A stretch of 64,000 nt of DNA from Bombyx mori (GCF_030269925.1 NC_085116.1:2480001-2544000); one strand, 5' to 3'; counted from the first letter of the stretch, positions 1 through 11,157 are shown. Translations and numbers: made by a program. The notes: generated by a model from the letters alone, not told the origin.

Positions 1-98
1 TCTGCCCCTGACACTGCTGAAGTCCATGGGCGACGGTAACAACTCACCATCAGGTGGGCCGTATGCTCGTCTGCCTACAAGGGCAAAAAAAAAACTGT
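1..98 (+). mobile_element. LINE 3' tail fragment
   Basis: This is the 3' end of a 5'-truncated non-LTR retrotransposon, cut by the window edge. It carries the tail seen several times in this window (CTGAAGTCCATGGGCGACGG, then CATCAGGTGGGCCGTATGCT) and ends in an A-run. The copy at 7541-7889 retains the C-terminal coding part of the same element. Confidence 0.75.
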
Positions 99-107
99 TG
101 TGGAATA

Positions 108-250
108 AATGATAAGATGCTTGGTGTATTGGTGTTAAGCGATGTGAGCAGGTGTTCAAATCCCGCAGGCACGTACTAATTCTCCATATGAAACGCGTAC
201 TTAACATGGAATAATAATTTCCACAAAAAATATAATTTGCGTAATTTGCC
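108..250 (+). mobile_element. SINE 5' fragment, diverged
   Basis: A decayed piece of the tRNA-derived SINE. A box-B-like GTGTTCAAATCCCGCAGGC is followed by a diverged form of the SINE body (TAATTTGCGTAATT region). The 3' half is not recognisable. Confidence 0.45.
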
Positions 251-351
251 CGTAAGTACTGTGGTCCTCCGTATTTATGCCACAAGAGAATCAAGCGATC
301 CGGGTTGAACGATGGAGCGTTAAATAATGTAATTGAGACTAAAATACCTCG

Positions 352-776
352 TTTTTATTGCTTAGATGGGTGGACGACCTCACAGCCCACCTGGTGTTAA
401 GTGGTTACTGGAGCCCATAGACATCTACAACGTAAATGCGCCACCCACTTTAAGATATAAGTTCTAAGGTCTCAGTATAGTTACAACGGCTGCCCCAACC
501 TTCAAACCGAAACGCATAGTAATGCGTCCCGTGTATTATTTCAGAAATAGGTGGGGTGGTGGTACCTACCCGTCCGGACTCACAAGAGGTCCTCCCACCA
601 GTAATTACGCAATTTATAATTTTGCGGGTTTGATTTTTATTACACGATGTTATTCCTTCACCGTGGAAGTCAATCGTGAACATTTGTTAAGTACGTATTT
701 CATTAGAAAAATTGGTACCCGCCTGCGGGATTCGAAAATCGGTGCATCGCTACATACGAATGTACCGGACGTCTTA
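352..776 (-). mobile_element. Bm1-type SINE, split by a Harbinger element
   Basis: Reverse-orientation copy of the roughly 430-bp tRNA-derived SINE. The A-rich tail lies at 352-360 and box B (rc of GGATTCGAA) near 728-736. Homology stops at GACGTCTTA and resumes at 4741 with TTAGGCCACGACG, the box A region. The Harbinger element 777-4740 therefore sits inside this SINE. Confidence 0.88.
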
Positions 777-1150
777 TGCGGAGCTTACATTACGAAATTA
801 GTGTCATGCATGTTGAGCTCAGTTTCACGAAAGTAGTTTCGATATATGCGAAAGTAATTTCGTTAAAAAATTAGTGTCGCGAAATCCACAGTATCGCAGT
901 AACCATGGCGCCTTCAGCATCAAAGCTATAATTTGCTATATTCAATGTAGCTAAAGAAATGCTTGCTTATATACCTATAAACTTAAAAAAAGACTATCAA
1001 GAAAAAAAAAAGTTGGTAGATTCGAGGATGGTCAACAAGAAGGCATTTAGGTGCAATGAAGTCAGTCTCTGAATTAGCAGATGAAGATCCTGAGAGTTAT
1101 AAAAACTATTTTCGAATGAGTGAAGATAATTTTGATTTTTTACTATAGGT
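777..1150 (+). repeat. Inverted duplicate of Harbinger transposase 5' region
   Basis: This segment is the near-identical reverse complement of about 4370-4740: it repeats the terminal repeat, the MAPSAS start region and the ELADEDPESYKNYFRM codons, with small indels. It ends abruptly at 1148, where an inverted copy of the MADF 5' region begins. It makes the element a large imperfect palindrome. Confidence 0.8.
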
Positions 1151-1577
1151 GTTTCGGGACCCTTATCATTGATATTCATTAATAAGATCTATATTTTTTT
1201 CTGTACTCCATCATTGGTTTGTCATTTTCAACGCTTGAAGCGCGTCCGAACTAACAATACACACGTCCGCACAGCGCAGGCCCTTTCGCGACATTAGTTT
1301 CACGTCGCGTCTACACTATGAAATTAGTTGCATGACACTAATTTCACCAAAAAATCGCGCAGGGCACGAAACTAATTTACATGCATGAAATTAATGCATG
1401 CATTACGAAAGTATTAAATTACACGTGAAATTGTTGGTAAAACTAATGTCACGAAATTAATTTCACGCCACTAATTTCGTAATGTAAATTCGGCTTAAGG
1501 CGAAACTAATGTCGCGAAAGCGCCTGCGCTGTACGGACGTGTGTATTGTTAGTTCGGACGCGCTTCAAGTATTGAAA

Positions 1578-4071
1578 ATGGCAAACCAACGATGGAGTAC
1601 AGAAAAAAATATACAATTCATTAATGAATATCATCGACAAGAGTGTCTCTGGGACCCGAAACACCTACAATATAAAAATAGGGATGCCCGAGATGCGGCC
1701 TACAAAATAATTATGGAAGCCATGGAGATGCAATGTGTCAAAGAAGTTGTTGGTAAAATACGATCACTTCGAAATACTTACAACAATGAGTTGTTAAAGG
1801 TAAAAAAATCTAATACTACGGGTATGGCAACCAATGATCTGTATATTTCTAAAATTCCTTGGCTGTGTCGTTTGGATTTCTTGAAAAATATTGACAGTTA
1901 CACGAGAGAAAATACAGAAAATATGGTAAGTATACTTTATGCTACAATATTACAATGGATGTTTCGCTTTTGCCTCCATGCATTTAAAAAAGCATTCTCT
2001 CTTGCCATTCTACACGACCATGTCCAACAAAGTAGTATAACCTTGTCTTATGAGGGTTAAATTTCTAGAATGATTTCTACCCAGATTACGGAGTGTGGAA
2101 AAAGCTCCTTGGGTTACCGTCCGCCATGAACCTTCCACTAATTCTCTCGTTTCTGGATTTTCTTCATCAATCAAACCCTATGTAAGTCGATGAAATAGTT
2201 TTCAGCCAATTATGCAAGACACAACATGTCTTTATTATTTTGTCCACAGTTTCTGGCAATACCGGGATAGGCTTCTCGAATATCCGAAACTTACTAACTA
2301 AGACACCAAAAGTATTTTCTATAGTTCTTCGAGCTCTGCTTAATCTGTAGTTGAAAATTTTTTGCTTGTTTGATAAGTCTAATCGACGACTATATGATGT
2401 CATAAGATATTCGGTTAGGGGGAAAGCATGATCTCCCAACAAAACCATTCCTTCAGGAGCATTCAAGGAGCGTTCCTCCAACATTGTTTTTAAATTTGAT
2501 CTAGCAAAAATTCCCCCATCAGAAGCACGACCATAATGACCCACTTTAATGTATCTAAATTTTAAATTACTGTCACAGACTGCTAGAAGGACTATACTGA
2601 AAGTTCTCTTGTAATTATAGTAATCAGTTCTTGAACGCGCTGGACAACGTATTTGGACATGTTTGTCATCTATAGCGCCACCACAGAACGGAAAATCACA
2701 TTTGTCACTAAAACCATAAACTATCTCGCTCCAAGTTTCTTCTGTGTTTGCCAAGTGTAAAGAAAAAACGTTCATTAAAAATATAATTAATTGTTTCATG
2801 CACCAAATACCCAGGCAGCTTCTACTTCAGAATCTGAGAGCCAAGATTTTACCGTACCATCCATACCTACAAAAAATAAAAGAAAAATAAAAAAGTGTGT
2901 GTGTCCGCTCCGACGCACGACTGGAGTTTACTGGATATAAAAAATTAAACGAAACAATACGAGAAATAGTTCTATATTACGACAACACGATACACTACAG
3001 ATTATTAACAAATTAACGAGACACAAAACAAACGACTAACAAATATATGAAAATACAATAATGAGAGAAACGCGCGATCAGTACGAGGCTTTGTGGCGGA
3101 CTGCCGGCGCAGCAGCCCGGCGTCACCTGCGATAGCGCATTTCGTGTGACATGCGCAATCAGGCGCATAACGCATTTCGTGTGACATGCTAGTACGATTT
3201 TGGTCCCCATAATTTTCATACCCCGGGCCTATATATGTAAATCGATTCTAAAGGAGTAAACTCCAAAAATCCTCTCTTCTTTTAAAAACACCCATTCACA
3301 GCTCTAGTCGCTATAGTGGCTCTTTCACAATACAAGCAGTGCGATTATGGAATTCTCTCCCTCAACCTATTCGTGCTAGTTCCTCTCTAGAAGTTTTTAA
3401 GAGTCAAATGAAGAAACATTTCCTGTCACTTTAATTGTATTTAAGTTATTGTTTTATGTATGTTTATTTATATGTATTTTTCATTTTATATTAGATTTTT
3501 TTTTTAAAGCTTAGTTTAAAAATCATGCTTTAATAGCTTTTATATTGTACACTATTCCCCCCTTATACATCGTATTTCACTCTGCTATTGGTTTGCTGGA
3601 AGAAAACTCATGAATGAGTTAAGCTCACCTTTGTACATAGTATTTAGACATTCTTTAAATCTGTTTTTTATTGTATTTTCTTTGTGTGTACAATAAGTAT
3701 AAATCCTCTATTGCAGGCAGTAGATGCATTAGAAAAAGTTTCAACGCAGCACTTTTCAAATGATGAATTTGATCTTTTTGGACAAACTATAGCTCAACAG
3801 CTACGGCAACTTCCTTTAGAAATTGCTCTGAAAACAGAGGAAATGATTTTATCAACAGTCCGCAAGCAACGAATCAAATTAGCAAAACAACAGACATCAA
3901 CTCAATAAGTTCGCCTTCCAACTTTATCCTCGGAACCCCAATACCTTTGCTTCAACCAGTGGTACCAGTGGTGTAATAACAGACAACGAGTATCCTTATG
4001 ATGAGGACTACGATGTACTCGCACGGGCTGTAGCAAGCATTCATGATACATCTATGTCGAAGTCCAAATAG
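1578..4071 (+). pseudogene. Harbinger-encoded MADF-domain protein, frame-broken
   Basis: Accessory DNA-binding protein of the Harbinger element; in this superfamily a Myb/MADF protein helps the nuclease enter the nucleus and bind the element ends. Exon 1 (1578-1925, 116 codons, donor GTAAGT) encodes a MADF domain: WSTEKNIQFINEYHRQECLW, then R-DAR-AAY, then IRSLRNTYNNEL and a final W-C-L-FL. A later exon (3717 onward, acceptor TTGCAG, same phase) encodes a BESS-like tail with TIAQQLRQLPLEIALKTEE. This frame stops at 3906-3908, but the +1 frame continues as an acidic segment (DNEYPYDEDYDVLARA) to a TAG at 4069-4071, suggesting a one-base frameshift near 3890. The second exon lies antisense between the two transposase exons, which is unusual. 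A middle exon could have been missed. Confidence 0.65.
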
Positions 4072-4612
4072 AGTTATGATCAATATTAATTTTTAAATAT
4101 CCTAAGTTGTTGATTGTTTGTAGCTACTTCCAAATAAAAAATAAAAAATATTTGCTTACCTCAATTAAGTTTTTTAATTCTTGGTAGACTGCATCCAAGA
4201 TCTCAGGCACAAATTTCGATATACTACAAGATGACACCCTGAATTGGTATGATAAAGACTTAAAACTATTTCCAGATGCTAACAAGCGCAGCATAATTTG
4301 AAGTTTAAGTTTTGCTGGTAACGCTTCTCGACATATCGTATCTTGTTTCTATTAGATATTTTGTTGGACACTCTTGTCAGTAAAAAATTAAAATTATCTT
4401 GACTCATTCTAAAATAGTTTTTATAGCTCTCAGGATCTTCATCTGCTAATTCAGAGACTAACTTCATTGCACCTAAATTTCTTGTTAACCATCTTCGAAT
4501 CCACCAACGTCTTTTTTTTCTTGATTGTCTTTTTTTAAGTTTATAGGTATATAAGCATTTCTTTAGCTACATTGAATATAGCAAAATATAGCTTTGATGC
4601 TGACGGCGCCAT
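2167..4612 (-). pseudogene. PIF/Harbinger transposase (DDE), disrupted
   Basis: Nuclease that cuts and pastes the element. The N-terminal exon (about 4612-4160, minus strand) starts MAPSASK, shows a basic RRWWIRRWL stretch and the family motif ELADEDPESYKNYFRM, and ends at a GTAAGC donor at 4159. The C-terminal part (about 2820-2167) carries the DDE_4 catalytic motifs: GAIDDKHV (first D), GHYGRASDGGIF (second D) and RARRTIENTFG (E), then CCVLHNW. The N-terminal exon contains an in-frame stop near 4540 and needs a frame change near 4350, so this copy is probably dead unless the stop is removed by splicing. The family assignment rests on motif order and spacing. Confidence 0.8.
3240..3700 (+). 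mobile_element. LINE 3' end inserted in the Harbinger element
   Basis: A short reading frame ending near 3432 has the C-terminal signature of several non-LTR reverse transcriptases (AVRLWNSLPQPIRASSSLEV, then FKSQMKKHF). It is followed by an AT-rich 3' UTR. No 5' part is present, so this is a 5'-truncated insertion. Exact borders and target duplication were not resolved. Confidence 0.5.
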
Positions 4613-5013
4613 GGTTACTGCGATACTGTGGATTTCGCGACACTAATTTTTTTACGAAATTACTTTCGCATATATCGAAACTACTTTCGTGCAACTGAGT
4701 TCAACATGCATGACACTAATTTCGTAATGTAAACTCCGCATTAGGCCACGACGCGACGACTTCAATTCTTGAATCTTCAAAGTCTCTAAGGCATCTTCTC
4801 TGTTCTTTGAAGAGTTAATAAACATACGATATATTATCTTGAAATTATAAATTAGAATTCATATACATAGTTATTTAATTAAACTTACGTTCATTGATCG
4901 ACTATTTATATTAAAGTTCGGTTTTTAATCAGACAATTATCGAATTTTCAGTTATATTCGCTGATTGTCACCGATATTCTCTGTTCAGAAAACCTTAAAT
5001 ATTAAATTATCTA

Positions 5014-6304
5014 CTAGGCTGCACTAAAAGTATCGGGAATGGAATATTTCCACTGTTCCTGTCATATTAAAATCTTTTTAATTGAAAACTCCTTGGTTTT
5101 AAAAATCGAATACCATTTATTTATTTTAAAAAAGATTCTCGGTCTTGTCACGAGGTTTTGTCAAACTTGTTTAGTCGTTGAGAAAATGGAATTGACTCGA
5201 GAAAATTCAAGAGCGATGATTTATTATGACTTTCGAAGTGGTTTAACACAAAAACAGTGTGTTGACCGGATGATTTCTGCATTTGGTGATGAAGCCCCAT
5301 CAACCACAATTTATCGCTGGTTTGCTGAGTTTCAACGTGGACGTGTCAAGCTCAGTGATGATCCCCGTCAAGGTCCTCCAAAAACTGCAGTCACCCAAGA
5401 AAACGTTGATGCTGTGCGTAAGCTGATTGAGGAAGATCGACATGTGACATACCGCGAAATTTAGGAAACTTTAGACATTGGCATGAGTCAAATACAAATA
5501 ATCTTGCATGAACAATTAATTAGGTGTAAAAAAGTTGTTTTCCCGATGGATACCGCATTCGCTCTGTGAAGAGCAAAAAGCGGCTCGCGTTACTTGGTGC
5601 GTCAGAACTCTCGAAAGATTCCACGCAGGATCCTCAAATGCTGTATACAACATTGTATCAAGTGACGAATCCTGGATATACGCGTACGAACCCGAAACAA
5701 AAAACCAGTCACGAGTTTGGGTGTTCGAAAATGAGTTAAAGCCAACAAAAATTGTTCGTTCACAGAGTGTTGCAAAAAAAATGGTGGCCACGTTTGTCTC
5801 CAAAACCGGCCATGTTACGACTATTCCTCTTGAGGGACAAAGAACGGTTAATGTAGAATGGTATGCTAGCATTTGTTTGCCACAGGTCGTTTCTGAACTC
5901 CGTAAAGAGAACTGCAACCGCCGCATCATCCTCCATCACGACAATGCGAGTTCTCACACCGCGCACAGAACAAAAGAGTTTTTAGAGCAAGAAAACATAG
6001 AATTATTAGACCATCCGCTGTACAGCCCCGACCTAAGCCCTAATGATTTCTATACTTTCCCTAAAATAAAGAATAAATTGCGTGGACAGAGATTTTCATC
6101 ACCTGAAGAAGCCGTGGACGCCTACAAAACGGCCATTTTGGAGACCCCAACTTCCGAATGGAATGGTTGCTTCAATGATTGGTTCCATCGTATGGAAAAA
6201 TGTGTCAAATTTCGCGGAGAATACTTCGAAAAGCAATAAATACATTTTTAAATAGTAATGTTGTGTCACTTGGTTAATTCCCGAAATTTTCAGTGCCGCC
6301 CTCG
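5014..6304 (+). mobile_element. mariner-family transposon
   Basis: Complete-length mariner of about 1.29 kb. TA dinucleotides flank it (5012-5013, 6305-6306). The left terminal repeat CTAGGCTGCACTAAAAG matches the inverted right end CGAGGGCGGCACTGAAAA, and both are followed by T(A/T)TCGGGAAT. It encodes one transposase with lesions. Confidence 0.92.
5186..6239 (+). pseudogene. mariner transposase, one stop and one frameshift
   Basis: Transposase of the D,D34D mariner family, about 345 codons, close to family length. The N-terminal half (from ATG 5186) is the HTH DNA-binding region (SRAMIYYDFRSGLTQKQCV, then TTIYRWFAEF). An in-frame TAG at 5462-5464 interrupts the second helix-turn-helix, and a one-base loss near 5545 shifts the frame before the RWIPHSL motif. 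The catalytic half is otherwise open to TAA 6237-6239: first D in SSDESWIYAYEP (about 5664), second D in LHHDNASSHTA, third D in YSPDLSPNDFY, with exactly 34 residues between the last two. Recently inactivated and not autonomous. Confidence 0.92.
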
Positions 6305-6921
6305 TATGCACAAAACTGACATTATGTCCCCCGGAGGGTTGAGGTCAGGAGTGCCATCTTGTATAGGGGACATATTGAAAAAGTATCCATGTTGGAAGAC
6401 TCACCGAAATAGCGCTAGGGTTAGAAGTGTAAGTTTTGAACCGAATGAAGTGTGCTGGATTTAAGTGAAGTGTGGTGGTCTATAGCGCTGTTTTTAAAAT
6501 CATTCCACTTGGTATTATGGCGCCATCTTAATTTGCTCTCTTTCAGCGGTGAGGAGTCAGGAGTAGCTTCTACCGTCCATATACAAATCTTACGCAAAAA
6601 CCTAAAGAGGCTACTTAGGTAAACATATTCACAAGTAATTTGGTTAAAGCATTTGCAATGATAAAAACAGAAGATTATATCGGGCTCGCCGTAGCGTTGT
6701 TTTTTTTTTTTAAATGTTACGATACTTCCTTAAAGGACGTTTCGGTGAATCGAAGCTGTGACTTGCAATTGTGATGACATGTAATGGATCACGTTTATTT
6801 TCCTCCTGTAATGACTCGGACGCGATGAGTCGTGTGCTTCTGAGAAGGACGTTGAAAGGTGACGACGACGTGCCAAGTTTGTTTTTGTGTGCATAAGCGC
6901 TAAATGTATTGCCGTATATAA
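6305..6921. other. Gene-free stretch
   Basis: I see no coding exon, RNA gene or recognisable element here. The longest frame (68 codons at 6258-6464) starts inside the mariner end and has no family motif. Confidence 0.5.
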
Positions 6922-7140
6922 TTAACTAGCGACCCGCCCTCGCTTCGCTTCGGAAACTGTAATTTATTATTGGTTTCTCCACTATTTAATGGATGTTATT
7001 ATACATACAAACCTTCCTCTTCAATCAGTCTATTTAATAAAAAAAATCGCATCAAAATCCGTTGCGTAGTTTTAAAGATTTAAGCATACATAGGGATATA
7101 GGGACAGAGAAAGCGACTTTGTTTTATACTATGTAGTGAT
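6922..7140. mobile_element. Helitron-like non-autonomous repeat
   Basis: The block begins AACTAGCGACCCGCCC and closes with a phrase of the type AAAATCCGTTGCGTAGTTTTA followed by CATACATAGGGATATAGGG. This dispersed insect repeat type is often assigned to short Helitron-like elements. Assignment to Helitrons is from memory of the family, not from clear ends. Confidence 0.45.
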
Positions 7141-7380
7141 TTAGCATTACATTATTTTTATTGACGTTACATTTTTTACGCTGATCGATTGTAATTATTA
7201 GTAGATTTCTTTTAAGTTTTTATTAAAAATTGAATGAGTCAAGAGTCAAATTGTCGTCGTGAATATCCGAGTTTTAAATATCTAATAACGACACGTACTT
7301 TTTGGTTGAAAGACACTGACAATCAGTGCCGAATTGAGACTTAAAATTTTACACTTTATTTACTAGTGTTACGGTGTAGT

Positions 7381-7477
7381 CTACGGTGAGTCCGCACGGG
7401 TACGTACCACTACTCTATGTATTTCTGCAGCGAAGAAGTAATGCGTCCCGTTTTATGGGTGGGATAGTTATACTAGT
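7381..7477 (+). mobile_element. SINE fragment, decayed
   Basis: Short match to the middle of the SINE: GTGAGTCCGCACGGGTACGT, then TATTTCTGC and AGTAATGCGTCCCGTT. No ends are present. Confidence 0.4.
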
Positions 7478-7540
7478 ATACTACTATATTATAGATACTC
7501 TACGTACCTAATTTATTCAACTATGCAGCAGAGTAGAGTC

Positions 7541-7889
7541 CATCCTTATTATCTGGAACCACTGCGTTCATCGACATTCCGTTTCCAAAGATCTTTTCTG
7601 CCACGTACCATCCGGCTTTGGAATGAGCTCCCCTCCACGGTGTTTCCCGAGCGCTATGACATGCCCTTCTTCAAACGAGGCTTGTGCAGAGTTTTAAACG
7701 GTAGGCAGCGGCTTGGCTCTGCCCCTGACACTGCTGAAGTCCATGGGCGACGGTAACAACTCACCATCAGTGTTTCCCAAGCGCTATGACATGTCTTTCT
7801 TCGAACAAGGCTTGCTGAGAGTACTCAATGGTAGGGACGGTGGTGTGTCGTATGATTGTCAGCCTGCAAAGGCCAAAAAAAAAATACAC
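7541..7889 (+). mobile_element. Two fused LINE 3' ends with RT C-terminus
   Basis: The frame 7523-7756 shows a non-LTR reverse transcriptase C-terminus (PRTIRLWNELPSTVFPERYD, then MPFFKRGL) and runs into the tail sequence. At about 7770 the tail is cut after CACCATCAG and a second copy begins at TGTTTCCCAAGCGCTATGAC, ending in an A-run. This is either one 5'-truncated copy inserted in another or an unequal fusion. Confidence 0.7.
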
Positions 7890-8043
7890 TAGAGTCTTCG
7901 ACCGCATGTTTTGTGGTGGTTGGTGGTATTAACTTAGTGATGTCTACGGACTCGGGTGGGCTCTGAGCTCGTTCACTTGTCAAATCAATCAAAAATCAAA
8001 CTGTGTGAATAATAAAATATTTTTCGTCACATTTTTTGTTTAC

Positions 8044-8290
8044 TAGCTGACCCGGTAGACTTCGCAGTGCCTCAATCGATAAATAAAAGACCTAAACTTT
8101 TGTATAAAATAAACTTAAAACAAACAAAATTGTTATTTTTATTTAATTCCGAGGATTTTCATATTTATCTACCTTTTAAACCTTCTCTGGACTTCCACAA
8201 ATAGTTCAAGACCAAAATTAGCCAAATCGGTCCAGCCGTTCTCGAGTTTTAGCGAGACTAACGAACAGCAATTCATTTTTATATATATAG
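8044..8290. mobile_element. Helitron-like repeat (AGCTGACCCGG family)
   Basis: Runs from CTAGCTGACCCGGTAGACTT to TTCATTTTTATATATATAG. It is the inverted relative of 11793-12100: they share CCTCAATCGATAAATAAAAG, TTTAAACCTTCTCTGGACTT and CGGTCCAGCCGTTCTCGAG, with a roughly 65-bp indel between copies. Class assignment tentative. Confidence 0.5.
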
Positions 8291-8954
8291 ATATTGTCCA
8301 CGTTCCAGCTGCGAGAAAGAAATACCTTGTTAAAATATGTGTGACGTGAATTATGTAGGGAATGCCTTTTTAGCGATTTATTATCGAGACGGCTATTTAC
8401 ATGAAGCTTAAAGGTTGACCACTCGCTCGTGTAGCATCGCGTCTAAATACAAAACATGTTCTGATAAATGTTGAAAAATGAAGTCATAAAATATTGTTCA
8501 ATTAAATTCTCTTCACGATACAATACGATAAGTTCAATACAACGAACTTTTTTAATAATCGTTAAACTTATCCATTTACGGTATTAAAATGCGTTCTCTC
8601 GTGTGAAATACGGTTTTCGTTGATATATTTTTCGTGCAAGCGTGTGTCGGGTATGTTAATCGTTTTCGGATCGTCTCGTTATAGCTTTAATGACAATTAA
8701 GCAATTAAGTGACAAAAAAAAATACATGAAAGTTTTTCTTTATAAGATGTGAATTTTTGTTTTAATTATTGCATTCTTTAATTAAGAACGTACATGCTGT
8801 TAAAAATTAATGAATTTTTTTTTCTGAAATAATATGTTTTGATGGCTTAGGAAATAGAATGATGAAATTATTATTACTAATGAGGAATATATCTTTCTTC
8901 ATCAATTTCAGAGAAGGATATTGAACTAGGATATGAACGATTGGTATTTCTTTA

Positions 8955-9060
8955 ATTACGGTTCTAGGCAGACGAGCATTCCGCCCACCCAAGGGTGAGT
9001 GGTTACCGTTGCCCATGGACGTCAGCAGTGCCAGGGGCCGAGATAAGCCGATATGTACCG
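8955..9060 (-). mobile_element. LINE 3' tail fragment
   Basis: Reverse complement of the common tail: AGGCAGACGAGCATTCCGCC, then TGAGTGGTTACCGTTGCCCA. No coding part is left. Confidence 0.65.
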
Positions 9061-9223
9061 TTAAGTACTCTCCACAAGCCCCGTTTGAAATACTCGGGCA
9101 ATTACTCCGATACATTCGAAAGTTCGACATCGTGATCGTGTGTACGTGTGATTAACATTTAACTTCTGGCTAACCATTGCTATCTTAAAAGCTTCTAGAG
9201 CTTTGCGGTCGATAAGTCTATAG

Positions 9224-9430
9224 CTCGGTTACAATATCTCTGGACCTCGCTGGAATGTAAAGCCCCTCCCCCCCGTTTCCCTTTCGCCAGGTCCAGAGAT
9301 AATGTAATAAGGTTGTAGTGACCTTTATAGCTACCACTATTGTATTGCTCGGTTACAACATCTCTGGACCTCGCTGGAATGTAAAGCCCCTCCCCGTTTC
9401 CCTTTCGCCAGGTCCAGAGATAATGTAACT
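9224..9430. repeat. Tandem pair of palindromic mini-elements (124-bp period)
   Basis: Two direct copies 124 bp apart. Each holds a 76-78-bp core (9229-9306 and 9353-9428) with 19-bp inverted ends: TTACA..ATCTCTGGACCT and AGGTCCAGAGATAATGTAA. The cores differ mainly in the length of a C-run (8 versus 4). Each could fold into a strong hairpin. No coding potential; an 82-codon minus-strand frame simply reads through both. Confidence 0.75.
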
Positions 9431-9439
9431 GGATTGTAC

Positions 9440-11150
9440 ACAAAAATTAGTATATTTCAATTTTCTGTCAATCAATAAACCATACTATAGATTCGTGCGG
9501 CACTCAATGTATGTGATCGGTATCCTAATGAGGATCTAGTCGTCTGTCAAGGTCGCGAGTGTCTTGACCTAAACGCCTACAAACAATACGGCGCTGTCAA
9601 ACTGTCAATGTCCCTTGCTTAGATTTGTGGTGCAAGCTAAAAGATACAGCGTCTACAATGTGTATTTCTTTTATACTTACGAGAGGTCCCGCAGTAGTCG
9701 AAATTCGACTATAATTAATTGGGATTGTAAGTTTGTACACTATTATGTGTGTATTTTATACTTCGATAATCACAAATTTCGCCAAAACTACACTATAAAA
9801 ATATTAACAAACACAAACAATATTTAATCTATTCTCAATTTGACAACAGACGTCAAGAACAAAAGTTTGAATAAATAGTATGCATGCATGTGTGCGTCTA
9901 ATACATATTATGTAGTATGTGTAATGTTTTCTTTATTGATTAAATGTATCTTTTATGCATTATTTTAAAAAAATATTAGCATTGTGCACTTCTTCTCTAT
10001 ATTCTCTATAAGTGTGGAAAATTTCATACTCCTCCGTCCGCGCAATTTTCGTAAAAAGGGATACAAAGTTTTTGCTTCACGTATTAATTATACTTACAAA
10101 ACTTCATTTTGTACGATTTTGTAACGGAGATCTAATATTGCGAGTTTATTATACGAGTCTATTATTATTGTAGGGAAGTTCTCCGAAAGGGGATCTTTGA
10201 ACCATAGCGCAGTAAATGGGTTCCTTCTTATTATTATGTACAAAAAAAAACTATTTTTTTTAATTATAAAATGTAGTTTGTTCATATCAGTTTCATTTAT
10301 TTTGGAAAAAAAAACTAAAAATAATTTGCAAATTAATCGCTTCTTCTTTCAAATTGAACCTGTTTAAAAATTATCTAAACGTTGGCCCAACACAAATCAA
10401 TGTGTGCTGTATTCCCGACAGGTTTAGGTTTTATTTGAGTTTTATAAACATCAAAGTTATTGAAATACTCAATATAGAACAGTCATCCATTATATGCAAA
10501 TAGTTCTCAGTAAAAAGCTTTAAAGCATCGATGGCACGTTTCGTGACAATTTCCAATATATTTTATTTTATTCACTGTTTATTAGCTTAGACCAGTCGAT
10601 GAGCTGTAAGCAATAGGATACCAGGTATGCTTTAGAATGAAGTAGTGAACGCAAATACTAACTGTATTACGTTAGCAATCAGCATATTTTCAAACGCAAC
10701 AGATTTTCCACTATCAATGGAATTACACCAGCACTAGGCTTTTACGATCATTTAGTTTGTGAACACACAGTGGTGTAAAATAATAAATAAAAGTTTTTAA
10801 AATAAAAATCACTATTTTACAAGATGAACGGCCGTATCGAATTTTTATGTGAAAATTATTAAAATTAATCCATACGTTACGGTAAAATCATCTGATGAAT
10901 CCATGAAAATTCCTTTTGTCACCGGACATTATCCTTTATGGAAGTCGTTTAAATTATAATTTATTATTTTAAAGTGTCATATTTTGTTTTTAATGTAAAC
11001 TGAATATTTATTGAACGAAAAATCAATAGATCAAAGAAAGGTGTGGCTTTATAAAATATAAATTTTAAATAACGGTAAACAAAATTAATTCGTAGTATTT
11101 TTTTATTATTATTTTTATTAGGTGAACTCACAAGTTTAATCTACGAAAAT
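9440..11150. other. AT-rich stretch without recognisable genes
   Basis: I see only short frames (at most 70 codons) without family motifs or splice-linked partners, plus poly-A and poly-T runs. No known repeat tail was recognised. Confidence 0.5.
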
Positions 11151-11157
11151 TTGCTAA

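Larger units (their letters stand above)
777..4740. mobile_element. PIF/Harbinger DNA transposon, rearranged
   Basis: Class II element flanked by the 3-bp target duplication TTA (774-776 and 4741-4743), typical of PIF/Harbinger. The terminal inverted repeats start TGCGGAG(C/T)TTACATTACG and match for about 380 bp because the left end carries an inverted copy of the transposase 5' region. The element encodes the two proteins typical of the superfamily: a MADF (Myb-like) DNA-binding protein on + and a DDE nuclease on -. A second inverted repeat pairs about 1148-1302 with 1499-1664, so the left third looks like a folded-back internal duplication. A LINE 3' end (about 3240-3700) is inserted inside. 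The Harbinger assignment is strong; whether the element could move is doubtful because both genes show frame breaks. Confidence 0.9.

Noticed and set aside
522..836. 104-codon frame
   Set aside because: Reads through a reverse-orientation SINE; the same peptide recurs at the SINE copies at 11558 and 33328.
9195..9443. 82-codon minus-strand gene
   Set aside because: It merely reads across the two tandem palindromic units; both halves are the same repeat.
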